DNA of 38,324 bases from Fidelibacterota bacterium (GCA_016844955.1 JAERTH010000095.1:1-38324); one strand, 5' to 3'. Shown: positions 1 through 6,782, numbered from the stretch's first letter. A program made the numbers and translations. Notes: a model not told the origin generated them from the sequence alone.

Positions 1-91
1 TATCGATCGGTTGGTTCATCACAGCGTAATACTTGAACTGAATCTACCCAGTTATAGGCTGGAGAAATCAAAGGAAACTAAAGCTAAATGA
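1..91 (+). CDS. istB: IstB-like ATPase of an IS21-family element, C-terminal end only (partial)
   Basis: The frame starting at base 2 is open from the left edge to a TGA at 89-91. It encodes a 29-residue tail containing DRLVHHSVILELNLPSYRL, which resembles the C-terminus of IS21-family IstB helper ATPases (typically DRL-HH, then an SYRL end). IstB proteins are AAA+ partners of the IstA transposase and act on DNA in the cytoplasm. The start of the gene and istA would lie left of the window. The match rests on memory of the family pattern over a short stretch, so whether the element is intact cannot be judged here. Confidence 0.6.
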   Translation, partial: IDRLVHHSVILELNLPSYRLEKSKETKAK

Positions 92-141
92 ACCGGGAAA
101 AATAACTGTCGTTGGACGGGAATTTTAGTTGTCGTTGATCA
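92..141 (+). mobile_element. Putative right end of the IS21-family element with terminal repeats
   Basis: Just after the istB stop, two similar blocks share TGTCGTTG (104-116 and 127-139), 23 bases apart. IS21-family ends typically carry short repeated transposase-binding sites, so this looks like the right terminus, ending near 141 in TGATCA. The exact boundary and any target duplication cannot be fixed without the left end. Confidence 0.45.
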
Positions 142-184
142 GAAACTTAAATATGTAATCAATTACAGGCTAAATGAGCTAAAC

Positions 185-418
185 ATGGATATAATTTCTG
201 AAGATAGTTCAGACTATTTGAAGTACTGGAAGATGAAATGCTATCCGCTCGGAAATATTAAGAAACAAGTAGAGGTGATAAAGGCTGAAGGGTTGCGGGT
301 AGTAGGACTGGAAGACTCAGAATTCTTATATGAGTTTGGGAGCGAGGTCTTTGATGAAGATGACAATTGGTACGAAGACATGTATTACGAGTGTAGGACT
401 GAAGGAAACATGTGCTAA
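185..418 (+). CDS. Small acidic hypothetical protein, 77 aa
   Basis: Not recognised. It begins with ATG after a weak GAG-type ribosome binding site and encodes a 77-residue acidic protein with an Asp/Glu/Tyr-rich C-terminal third (around residues 50-68) and a Cys at the very end. No signal peptide or membrane helix is visible. It lies in the accessory strip between the IS21 end and the tRNA-Ala remnants, beside two other small unrecognised ORFs. It could be cargo, a gene fragment or a chance ORF; codon use looks ordinary and I cannot assign a role. Confidence 0.35.
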   Translation: MDIISEDSSDYLKYWKMKCYPLGNIKKQVEVIKAEGLRVVGLEDSEFLYEFGSEVFDEDDNWYEDMYYECRTEGNMC

Positions 419-434
419 ATAAATGGAGGTTACG

Positions 435-512
435 ATGAGCAATCAGATGTATTTGAAAGCGGTTCGTTCTATGAAAAAATCAAACAATACCAATCTGCAA
501 AAGAACCAATGA
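435..512 (+). CDS. Possible 25-aa small protein with a strong ribosome binding site
   Basis: The sequence TGGAGGT followed four bases later by ATG at 435 is one of the best Shine-Dalgarno and start pairs in the window. The frame runs only 25 codons to TGA at 510-512 and gives a basic peptide rich in Asn, Lys and Gln. It starts 16 bases after the preceding small ORF, so the two could be cotranscribed. It may be a real small protein, or the start of a gene later broken by mutation. No family is recognised. Confidence 0.3.
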   Translation: MSNQMYLKAVRSMKKSNNTNLQKNQ

Positions 513-551
513 ATAGTTAACTCACCTCAAGACGAGTGCAGAAGTGTCCTG

Positions 552-809
552 ATGGGTATCTTGGACGGCATCCCAGAAAGAATGAACCATACTGACTACG
601 AATTGAATAGAGAGCTATTTGGTGAGTACAAGGAGAAATGGGTCACAGCGCTCCGTGATACGAGGGACCATAAAGCCCTACTTGAAAAAGTCAAAACCGA
701 GGAGCGGAGGTTAACTTGGTTATATCGCGAAAGGGGGAAGACTAAGTTCAAGACAGAATTTGGTGTTCCGAGGTCTCAGATGACAAAAACCAGATTCGTA
801 TTTGAGTAG
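552..809 (+). CDS. Small charged hypothetical protein, 85 aa
   Basis: Not recognised. It is an 85-residue soluble, strongly charged protein, probably helical (residues about 15-65 are rich in Glu, Lys and Arg). It has only a modest ribosome binding site (AGAAGTG) upstream of the ATG. It lies 39 bases after the 25-codon ORF in the same direction. The group lies between an IS21 end and tRNA remnants, which fits an accessory island. It could also be the 3' part of a gene whose start was lost. Confidence 0.35.
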   Translation: MGILDGIPERMNHTDYELNRELFGEYKEKWVTALRDTRDHKALLEKVKTEERRLTWLYRERGKTKFKTEFGVPRSQMTKTRFVFE

Positions 810-1048
810 TAATGAAATTCTTTGCTGAAAGAATAGAGTGAAGGTTCTTCCTCTTCTGAGGTAGAACATAGACATTCAGGGCGTAAACCCCTGGTATTGC
901 TAAGATTAAGTAACAAAAACTGACATATATCAACTATATTGAAGCGTTAATTGATAATTGGATATGCCAGTTGGGACAATCGCTAAAATGGCATAAGTGT
1001 ATGTTAATTATGGGTTTGTGGTGTGAGGTGAGGTTGATTGAGCGTTAT
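810..1048. other. Intergenic stretch without a supported gene
   Basis: No convincing ORF, RNA or terminator is seen here. The one notable element is the 16-mer TATATTGAAGCGTTAA at 935-950, which recurs exactly in front of purD at 16541-16556. Confidence 0.5.
935..950 (+). promoter_or_regulatory. 16-base motif shared with the purD upstream region
   Basis: TATATTGAAGCGTTAA is identical to 16541-16556. TATATT could serve as a -10 element, but no clear -35 box is present at either site. No ORF with a good start follows closely here, so its role is unknown. Confidence 0.3.
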
Positions 1049-1106
1049 GGGGCAAAGCCTCTTTGTGACTGCCAGTCAAGCGCTCTCCCAACTGAGCTAA
1101 GGCCCC
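1049..1106 (-). pseudogene. Truncated tRNA-Ala(GGC)-like gene (remnant or small structured RNA)
   Basis: On the minus strand this begins GGGGCCTTAGCTCAGTTGGG, the 5' end of a bacterial tRNA-Ala. It continues through the D arm and an anticodon arm with GGC in a CTGGCAG loop. Homology stops after the loop and TCA. The variable region, T arm and normal 3' end are missing, replaced by a short hairpin (AAAG, AGG loop, CTTT) and GCCCC, which can pair with the 5' GGGGC. The result is a tidy 58-nt closed molecule without a T arm or CCA. It cannot be a normal tRNA. It is most simply a decayed copy, but the intact promoter upstream leaves a functional small RNA possible. Confidence 0.6.
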
Positions 1107-1115
1107 AAAGTGAGA

Positions 1116-1144
1116 AGCGTACCTTCTCATATTACATTTGTCAA
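1116..1144 (-). promoter_or_regulatory. Predicted sigma-70-type promoter of the tRNA-Ala-like remnant
   Basis: On the minus strand, TTGACA (1139-1144) is followed by a 17-base spacer and TACGCT (1116-1121). The tRNA-like 5' end at 1106 lies 10 bases beyond the -10 box, as in many tRNA genes. This is read directly from the sequence; activity is inferred. Confidence 0.5.
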
Positions 1145-1166
1145 TTACGGGGTTGGTCGATGACCT

Positions 1167-1186
1167 TCCCGACACGCGTGTCGGGA
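1167..1186. repeat. Perfect 20-base palindrome
   Basis: TCCCGACACGCGTGTCGGGA equals its own reverse complement. It sits directly after the D-arm-like block of the second tRNA-Ala remnant, where the anticodon arm should be. It looks like a mobile palindrome of the REP kind, or a protein-binding site. Confidence 0.55.
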
Positions 1187-1246
1187 CGCTCTCCCAAGTG
1201 CCTGCCTCGCCGTAATCCAGAGGACGAAGGCGGAAGCTAAGGCCCC
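1187..1246 (-). pseudogene. Second tRNA-Ala 5' fragment split by a 37-base insert
   Basis: On the minus strand, GGGGCCTTAGCT (1246-1235) and TTGGGAGAGCG (1197-1187) match the 5' end and D arm of the remnant at 1049-1106. In that copy the two blocks are 3 bases apart; here 37 bases replace those 3. The insert (1198-1234) holds CCGCCTTCGTCC and GGCGAGGCAGGC, with the look of a short dispersed element. The anticodon region beyond is replaced by the palindrome at 1167-1186. This copy is a dead gene fragment. Confidence 0.55.
1198..1234. repeat. 37-base insert resembling a dispersed palindromic element
   Basis: This block interrupts the D-arm homology of the second tRNA-Ala fragment. It contains an imperfect inverted pair (CCGCCTTCG and CGGCGAGG on the minus strand). 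A genome-wide copy count would show whether it belongs to a repeat family. Confidence 0.35.
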
Positions 1247-1518
1247 ATAAAACTTTTCAAAAACCCCGCGCTACTTCCACCAAACACCGAGCGAGGGGAT
1301 CATCAATATAATCGCCGGCATAGGGCTGTCAAATCTTTTTGAAAAAGAAAAATTAAAGACGTTTTGAGAAATTTTGAGGAAATTTGGAGTTCTTGAAAAT
1401 CGACCTTTGACTCGCTGGAATAATTTCTATTTTAGCGATGTGATAACGGCTCAAAACCCATTACCACCCCCTTTAATTACCCAAACAAATTCCGTGTCTC
1501 TAATATTTCGCAGGAACT
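1247..1518 (+). promoter_or_regulatory. Leader of the pyr genes with a possible promoter
   Basis: This is the 272-base region before pyrD. A candidate -35 TTGACT (1407-1412) is followed after 15-17 bases by an AT-rich -10 candidate (TATTTTAG, 1428-1435). A CAGGAA ribosome binding site lies at 1511-1516. I see no convincing PyrR-type leader, attenuator or riboswitch. Confidence 0.3.
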
Positions 1519-2430
1519 GTGGCATTGCGCTTTCTCGGTAAGGAAATTCCGTCCCCACTTACCCTCGCATCAGGCATTCTCGGCATCTCTTTCTCTTCGC
1601 TTCAACGGGTCATCCGCGATGGCGCCGGCATGGTCACTACAAAATCCCTAAGCCTGGAACCACGTATTGGACATGAAGGTCCTATTATAGCCGAGTTTAA
1701 CGGAGGCTTGATAAACTCGGTGGGGCTTACCAATCCTGGCATTAAAGACGGTCTCGAAGAGGTGAAAAAATTTCACAATAATCTAGACGGTGTAGCAATT
1801 GTCAGTGTATTCGGCGCAAATGCCCAGGAGTTTGTTCGCCTGGCAGATGCTGTGAATGCTTCCAGTGGCGATTTCCTGGAGCTGAATCTGTCCTGCCCCA
1901 ATGTCGAGGATGAATTCAAGCGACCCTTTGCTCTGGTGCCGGAAAAGATTACTGAGATTGTCTCAGAGGTCAAAAAGGTTACAAGCATTCCTGTTCTTGC
2001 CAAGCTCTCACCCAATGCAAATGATATTGCCTACATGGCTCAACTGGCAGAAGAGGCAGGAGCTGATGGGATCACCATGATCAATACACTGGGTCACGGG
2101 ATGGTCATCGATGCCGTTGCCAGACGACCCGTATTACGGAACAATATTGGGGGGATTTCAGGCCCCTGCATTAAACCCCTGGCCCTTAAACTGATCTATG
2201 ATGTCTATAAGCGTGTCAAGATTCCTATTCTGGGAACTGGTGGTGTCAGCAATGGATTGGATGCTGTGGAAATGATGATGGCTGGTGCCTCAGCAGTGGC
2301 TATTGGTTCTGCTGTTTATGACAGAGGACTTGATGTGTTTAAATCAACCAGGTTAGAGATGGAAGTATTCATGAAGGATCATGGCTATTCCGGCTACTCC
2401 GACCTCATAGGTATATTAGAGGAAAACTAG
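1519..2430 (+). CDS. pyrD: Dihydroorotate dehydrogenase B, catalytic subunit
   Basis: This enzyme oxidises dihydroorotate to orotate, the fourth step of UMP synthesis, using FMN and passing electrons to the PyrK subunit. It is a 303-residue TIM-barrel protein of normal class 1 length. Visible features are the substrate/FMN region TTKSLSLEPR (about 40-49), NSVGLTNPG (67-75) and ELNLSCPN with Cys126, the catalytic base typical of class 1 enzymes. A GG-rich phosphate site lies near LGTGGVSNG and AIGSAVYDRG toward the end. The start is GTG with a CAGGAA ribosome binding site; no better ATG exists upstream. pyrK follows after three bases, which identifies the NAD-linked 1B type (a soluble PyrD-PyrK heterotetramer in known cases). 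It is first in the pyr/pur block. Confidence 0.95.
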   Translation: MALRFLGKEIPSPLTLASGILGISFSSLQRVIRDGAGMVTTKSLSLEPRIGHEGPIIAEFNGGLINSVGLTNPGIKDGLEEVKKFHNNLDGVAIVSVFGANAQEFVRLADAVNASSGDFLELNLSCPNVEDEFKRPFALVPEKITEIVSEVKKVTSIPVLAKLSPNANDIAYMAQLAEEAGADGITMINTLGHGMVIDAVARRPVLRNNIGGISGPCIKPLALKLIYDVYKRVKIPILGTGGVSNGLDAVEMMMAGASAVAIGSAVYDRGLDVFKSTRLEMEVFMKDHGYSGYSDLIGILEEN

Positions 2431-2433
2431 ATT

Positions 2434-3228
2434 GTGAAGTGTGATCGTCAAACCCTCCCCATAGCTACGATCCGCGAAGAAAACCCCTCCTTGCGCACCT
2501 TTTCCTTCAAAGGCAAACTCAACGCTCAACCTGGTCAATTTGTAATGCTCACCGTTTTCAGTCAGGGCGAAAAGCCATTTTCAATTCAGGACGTGGATGA
2601 TAGATCATTCTCGATGACCATAAAAAATGTTGGCCCTTTCACAGATCGTCTGTTTCAGATGAAAGTGGGGGAGTTGGTTTCAGTTCGTGGTCCCTATGGT
2701 AAAACTTTTTCCGAGAAGCAGGGGCGCGTCCTCATGGTGGGCGGTGGTTTCGCCACCCCACCCCTGCGGTTTCTGGCAAAATCTCTCAAATCAGCAGGTG
2801 TTGAATATCTGACAAATATCAATGGAGCCCGCACCGCAACTGATTTGCTCTATGCGGACGATTTTCAGGAGATGTGTGATGTATCGCTGGTTGCTACTGA
2901 TGATGGTTCCATGGGATATAAAGGAACCAGTGTTGATCTGATGGAAATTGCACTGGCTAAGGAGAAATATGATCAGATTTATATTTCTGGCCCTGAAAAG
3001 ATGATGAAAGCCGCCGTAAAGGTCGCTAAACAGTATGACATTCCCTACGAGGTCAATCTCGAGCGCTACATGAAATGCGGGGTTGGAGTTTGTGGCTCCT
3101 GCGTCATGGATCCCAATGGATTTATCCTCTGCATGGAAGGACCTATCGTGGATCAGGATGCGCTGAAAGGGCTCGAAGACTTTGGTGTGTCCCATCGTGG
3201 CAAAACTGGTCGTCTATCACCCTTATGA
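2434..3228 (+). CDS. pyrK: Dihydroorotate dehydrogenase B, electron transfer subunit
   Basis: PyrK carries FAD and a 2Fe-2S cluster and moves electrons from PyrD to NAD+. The 264-residue protein has a ferredoxin-reductase-like flavin domain (about 1-95, with QPGQFVML), a nucleotide-binding part starting at VLMVGGGFATPPL (about 99-111) and a C-terminal cluster site with Cys215, Cys220, Cys223 and Cys233 in a C-X4-C-X2-C-X9-C pattern. The start is GTG at 2434, almost touching the pyrD stop, so translation is probably coupled. The FAD-binding RSFSMTIK region is somewhat unlike the classical RPxS motif, but the overall assignment is secure from domain order and neighbour. Confidence 0.93.
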   Translation: MKCDRQTLPIATIREENPSLRTFSFKGKLNAQPGQFVMLTVFSQGEKPFSIQDVDDRSFSMTIKNVGPFTDRLFQMKVGELVSVRGPYGKTFSEKQGRVLMVGGGFATPPLRFLAKSLKSAGVEYLTNINGARTATDLLYADDFQEMCDVSLVATDDGSMGYKGTSVDLMEIALAKEKYDQIYISGPEKMMKAAVKVAKQYDIPYEVNLERYMKCGVGVCGSCVMDPNGFILCMEGPIVDQDALKGLEDFGVSHRGKTGRLSPL

Positions 3229-3238
3229 GAAACATTTG

Positions 3239-3429
3239 GAACCGCAAAGGATGCGAGGTACGCAAAGAGATGCTAAGTGGAACCGATAGTAAAACATAGC
3301 GATTTAAGCACGCTTTGCAGTCGAAGGGTAATGGCTTACTAGTAAAAAATGGACAAATGGATTGGAATACAAAACAAAATGATAAACCCAATAACTAGCT
3401 TGGCGCTCTTCGCGCTCTCTGCGGTTAAC
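3239..3429. repeat. Inverted repeat pair in the pyrK-pyrEF gap (MITE-like)
   Basis: The left arm (3239-3269) contains AACCGCAAAGGATGCGAGG and ends ACGCAAAGAG. The right arm (3401-3429) read in reverse gives GTTAACCGCAGAGAGCGCGA and ends AGAG. The arms are similar inverted sequences around about 130 bases of AT-rich filler without an ORF. Sequences of the type ACCGCAAAGAACGCGAAG are common as dispersed intergenic repeats in many bacteria, so this may be a small non-autonomous element lodged inside the operon. Confidence 0.45.
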
Positions 3430-3464
3430 AGTGGTTGCACATTTGACTGAATGGAGAAAATTTA

Positions 3465-4862
3465 GTGGAAACTGGTAAACGCACATTAATTCTGGACCTG
3501 CATCGCATTGGTGCCCTGAAATTTGGCGAATTTAAACTCAAATCAGGCGCTACCTCTCCTTTCTATATTGATTTAAGAAGTATCATTTCATATCCAGAGA
3601 TCATCAAGAATATTGTTGAGTTGTTAAAGGACGCAGTAAAAGATATGCAGTTCGACATCCTCACCGGAATTCCCTACACTGCTCTGCCTCTGGCTGCCCA
3701 GGTATCCGTGGAACTAGACACACCTCTGGTTTACCAGCGCAAAGAGGTGAAAGCTTATGGCACCGGTAAACTGATTGAGGGTCATTTTAAGGAAGGACAG
3801 ACATGTCTGATCATTGATGACCTTATTACCACGGGTGAAAGCAAGTTTGAAGCAGCTGAAGGTATGGAACAGGCTGGTCTAAAAGTTAAGGATTTTGTCT
3901 GTCTCATCGATCGCAGCTACAATGGTGAACGAATTCTGGCCACCAAGGGCTATAAATTATCATCCATCATCACCGTTGAAGATATGATTGAAGTACTGGG
4001 AGCCGAAAATAAGCTCGATGCTGCGCTGGCACAAAAAGTCCGAGAATTCATTGGTCAACCCGTTGAAAAACCACTCCTGAATTTTGAGCAACGTCTGGAA
4101 GCCACTAAAGCACCCATGACCCGCAATCTCATGGAAGCCATCCTGCGGAAAAAATCCAATCTGGTCCTCTCTCTGGATGTTGAAGACACGAAGACCTTTT
4201 TTGAGATTCTTGAGGCAACCGGGCCTGAGATATTCATGGTGAAGACCCATGTAGATATCCTCAAAGACTACAACGGTAGCTTTGTCCCACGTCTCCGAGC
4301 ATTAGCAGAGAAACATGATTTCATCATCTTTGAAGATCGCAAATTCGCTGATATCGGTAGCACCGTTCGTAAACAGTTCAAATCTGGAGTTTACAAGATC
4401 GCAGACTGGGCCGACTACGTTACGGTTCATATGATTGCAGGTGAAGCTATCCTGGATGGTCTATTTGGTGACCTTGAAGCACCTCGATCTGGATTTCTAT
4501 TAGCTCGGATGAGTGCCAAGGGCAACCTTATCTCCGAGACTTACACGCGACAAGTGTTGGAAGTTGGCAAGCGCCGTAAAGAATGTGTCAGCGGTTACAT
4601 CGGTCATGGTGCCAATGTTGATGACATCAAACGATTCAGAAATAAAATTCCACAGGATCAACTCCTGCTTATGCCGGGAGTGAATCTTGATACGAAAGGG
4701 GATGGCCTGGGACAACAATATCTCACCGTAGAGAACGCCATCGAAGGTGGGGCTGATGCCATCATTGTAGGTCGAGGTGTAATAGCTAGTGATAATCCTG
4801 GTGCTGAAGCAAAACGATACAGGGAAGCTGCCTGGAATGCTTTCCAAAAGATGAATAAATAA
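3465..4862 (+). CDS. pyrEF: Bifunctional orotate phosphoribosyltransferase / OMP decarboxylase (UMP synthase-like fusion)
   Basis: The two final steps of UMP synthesis are joined in one 465-residue protein: orotate plus PRPP to OMP (about 1-205), then decarboxylation to UMP (about 215-465). The first domain has the PRPP motif CLIIDDLITTGES (114-126). The second has KTHVDIL (Lys260) and FEDRKFADIGSTV (289-301), giving the Lys-Asp-Lys-Asp catalytic array Lys260, Asp291, Lys293 and Asp296, and the phosphate loop IIVGRGVI (433-440). Domain order and the wording of the decarboxylase motifs resemble eukaryotic UMPS more than the usual separate bacterial PyrF. The GTG start follows a GGAGAA ribosome binding site. 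pyrB follows 11 bases later. The reading frame is intact, with no sign of a recent fusion scar. Confidence 0.95.
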   Translation: METGKRTLILDLHRIGALKFGEFKLKSGATSPFYIDLRSIISYPEIIKNIVELLKDAVKDMQFDILTGIPYTALPLAAQVSVELDTPLVYQRKEVKAYGTGKLIEGHFKEGQTCLIIDDLITTGESKFEAAEGMEQAGLKVKDFVCLIDRSYNGERILATKGYKLSSIITVEDMIEVLGAENKLDAALAQKVREFIGQPVEKPLLNFEQRLEATKAPMTRNLMEAILRKKSNLVLSLDVEDTKTFFEILEATGPEIFMVKTHVDILKDYNGSFVPRLRALAEKHDFIIFEDRKFADIGSTVRKQFKSGVYKIADWADYVTVHMIAGEAILDGLFGDLEAPRSGFLLARMSAKGNLISETYTRQVLEVGKRRKECVSGYIGHGANVDDIKRFRNKIPQDQLLLMPGVNLDTKGDGLGQQYLTVENAIEGGADAIIVGRGVIASDNPGAEAKRYREAAWNAFQKMNK

Positions 4863-4873
4863 GAGGGGATTGA

Positions 4874-5779
4874 ATGAATAACCTTATCTCCATGCGCGAT
4901 CTCAGCGCGGATAAGATTCTCCAGCTACTAAAGTTGGCTGAAAGCCTGGAAAAAAACCCGAATCAGATTGATCTGTCACGCCGTGTGATGGCTGCTCTGT
5001 TTTACGAAGCTTCTACCAGGACTCGCATGTCCTTCGAATCTGCAATGAAGCGTCTGGGTGGTGAAGTAATTGCCATGGTCGGAACTGCAGGTACATCAGT
5101 GGAAAAGGGTGAGACCCTGTCTGACACCGCCAGAGTAATGGCCCGCTATTCTGATATCATTGTCATGCGTCATCCCAATGAAGGTGCTGCCCGCTACGTT
5201 TCCGAACAAGTGGATGTACCAGTTGTCAATGCCGGAGACGGAGCCAATCAGCACCCAACCCAGTCACTCCTCGATTTGTATACCATTATTAGATCACAGG
5301 GAACCCTTGAGGGGCTGAATTTGGCCTTGATTGGGGATTTAAAGTATGGTCGTACGGTTCACTCACTGGCCTACGCTCTGGCGCCATTCAAGCCTGAATT
5401 TACTTTTGTTTCACCAAAATCACTGCAAATGCCCAAGCACATTCTCTCTGACCTCCGTAAAATGGGTATCCCGTTTAAAGAAAAGACCAAACTGGAAAAG
5501 ACAGTTAAGGATGCGGATATCATGTATGTTACCCGAATTCAACGTGAACGTTTTCCAGATCGTGAAGAATATGAAAAGGTAAAGAACGCCTATATCATAA
5601 CAGCCGAGATGCTCACCAATGTTAAGGATAATATGAAGGTTCTCCATCCATTACCACGGGTGAATGAGATTACAACTGATGTTGATGATACCCAATATGC
5701 ATACTATTTCGATCAGGCCGAAAACGGAGTTTATATGCGCCAGGCCATTCTGGCGACTTTGTTAGGGGAGGCAAAATAA
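4874..5779 (+). CDS. pyrB: Aspartate carbamoyltransferase, catalytic subunit
   Basis: PyrB joins carbamoyl phosphate to aspartate, the committed step of pyrimidine synthesis. The 301-residue protein is close to the E. coli chain length. The carbamoyl-phosphate site STRTRMSFE (47-55), the region VEKGETLSDTA (about 76-86), RHPNEGAA (99-106), HPTQSLLDLYT (127-137) and the late HPLPRVNEI loop are all present. The start is ATG with a GAGGGG ribosome binding site. The stop overlaps the pyrI start by one base, as expected for subunits made together. The chain matches the class of aspartate carbamoyltransferase that pairs with PyrI into a regulated dodecamer. Confidence 0.96.
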   Translation: MNNLISMRDLSADKILQLLKLAESLEKNPNQIDLSRRVMAALFYEASTRTRMSFESAMKRLGGEVIAMVGTAGTSVEKGETLSDTARVMARYSDIIVMRHPNEGAARYVSEQVDVPVVNAGDGANQHPTQSLLDLYTIIRSQGTLEGLNLALIGDLKYGRTVHSLAYALAPFKPEFTFVSPKSLQMPKHILSDLRKMGIPFKEKTKLEKTVKDADIMYVTRIQRERFPDREEYEKVKNAYIITAEMLTNVKDNMKVLHPLPRVNEITTDVDDTQYAYYFDQAENGVYMRQAILATLLGEAK

Positions 5780-6225
5780 TGAAAGTGCTAAAAGTAGACC
5801 CCATTCGCAACGGTACGGTTATCGACCATATCCCTGCCGGTCGGGTGCAGAGGGTGCTGGCAATTTTGAAACCCCGCTCTACTGATATAGTCATGATGGG
5901 TATGAATTTTTCCAGCAAGGCTATGAAGAAGAAAGATATTATTAAGATTGAGGGACGGGAACTCACCCAGAATGAGGTGAACAGTATTGCTCTCGTTGCC
6001 CCCAAAGCAAAAGTTAGCATTATTCGAGATTTTAAAGTTGCCCAGAAATCAAAGGTCGAGATACCTGAAGCGATCGTTGGTCTGGTTGAATGTCCCAATC
6101 CTAAGTGCATAACCAATGCAGAACCCATGACCACCGTTTTTAAGTTGGAAAGTGGAGAGGATCGGCAGCTGGCGTGTCAGTATTGTGAACGTGTATTCAC
6201 TGCTGATGAGATGAAACACCTATAA
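5779..6225 (+). CDS. pyrI: Aspartate carbamoyltransferase, regulatory subunit
   Basis: PyrI binds nucleotide effectors (CTP/UTP inhibit and ATP activates in the E. coli enzyme) and links catalytic trimers. The 148-residue protein has the N-terminal allosteric domain with NGTVIDHIPAG (11-21) and the C-terminal zinc domain with Cys105, Cys110, Cys133 and Cys136 (C-X4-C, then C-X2-C). ATG at 5779 shares one base with the pyrB stop. PyrI is common in enterobacteria and archaea and patchier elsewhere, so it suggests feedback control of the whole pathway at the protein level here. Confidence 0.95.
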   Translation: MKVLKVDPIRNGTVIDHIPAGRVQRVLAILKPRSTDIVMMGMNFSSKAMKKKDIIKIEGRELTQNEVNSIALVAPKAKVSIIRDFKVAQKSKVEIPEAIVGLVECPNPKCITNAEPMTTVFKLESGEDRQLACQYCERVFTADEMKHL

Positions 6226-6243
6226 AATACGGAGGTAGATAAA

Positions 6244-6735
6244 ATGCCCAGAATTGGAATAATATTAGGAAGTGATAGTGATCTTCCTGTACTGGAAAAG
6301 GGTTTTAAACTGGTGGAACAACTGGGTCTTGAGTTTGAACTGAGAATTCTTTCAGCTCACCGTACCCATGAGGCCGTCACTGAGTTTATCAATAGCTTTG
6401 ATGAAAAGGGAATTGATGTGGTCATCGCCGGTGCCGGTAAGGCTGCACACCTCCCCGGTGTTATTGCCGCTCAGACTGTTAAACCCGTTATTGGACTCCC
6501 TATCAGGGCTAGCCTGGATGGTGTAGATGCACTCTATTCAATCGTGCAGATGCCCGGTGGAATTCCAGTAGCCACTGTGGGCATAAATGCCAGTGACAAT
6601 GCTGTATTGTTAGCAGCCCAGATGTTGGCGCTTAAATATCCTGAGGTCACAGCCAACCTGGAAGCGCATCGTGTTGAAATGCGTGATGTAGTTCTGGAAA
6701 AAGACCGCAAGATTCAGGAAAAATATAACAAGTAG
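6244..6735 (+). CDS. purE: N5-carboxyaminoimidazole ribonucleotide mutase (class I PurE)
   Basis: Class I PurE moves the carboxyl group of N5-CAIR to C4 of the ring, giving CAIR. The 163-residue protein has GSDSDLPVLEKG (9-20), SAHRTHE (37-43) and AGAGKAAHLPG (62-72), all typical of PurE. Class I enzymes usually need PurK to make N5-CAIR, yet no purK is seen in the window, so purK must be elsewhere or the organism differs in this step. A GGAGGT ribosome binding site precedes ATG 6244. It is the first purine gene after the pyr genes, with only 18 bases between pyrI and purE. Confidence 0.95.
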   Translation: MPRIGIILGSDSDLPVLEKGFKLVEQLGLEFELRILSAHRTHEAVTEFINSFDEKGIDVVIAGAGKAAHLPGVIAAQTVKPVIGLPIRASLDGVDALYSIVQMPGGIPVATVGINASDNAVLLAAQMLALKYPEVTANLEAHRVEMRDVVLEKDRKIQEKYNK

Positions 6736-6782
6736 TCGTTTTTACATTGTGAAATGTGAGAGAGTGATAAAGGAACAACGAT

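Noticed and set aside
1049..1106. Intact tRNA-Ala gene
   Set aside because: The T arm, variable loop and 3' acceptor half are missing.
971..1240. 89-codon rightward ORF
   Set aside because: It runs antisense through both tRNA-Ala remnants and the palindrome, so it is an accident of RNA-like sequence.
1247..1518. PyrR-type attenuator or riboswitch before pyrD
   Set aside because: No terminator/antiterminator pair or conserved aptamer pattern could be found by eye.
1773..2015. Reverse ORF inside pyrD
   Set aside because: Shadow of a clear gene; no ribosome binding site and no family.
3304..3486. Reverse ORF in the pyrK-pyrEF gap
   Set aside because: Overlaps the inverted repeat and the pyrEF start; composition is not protein-like.
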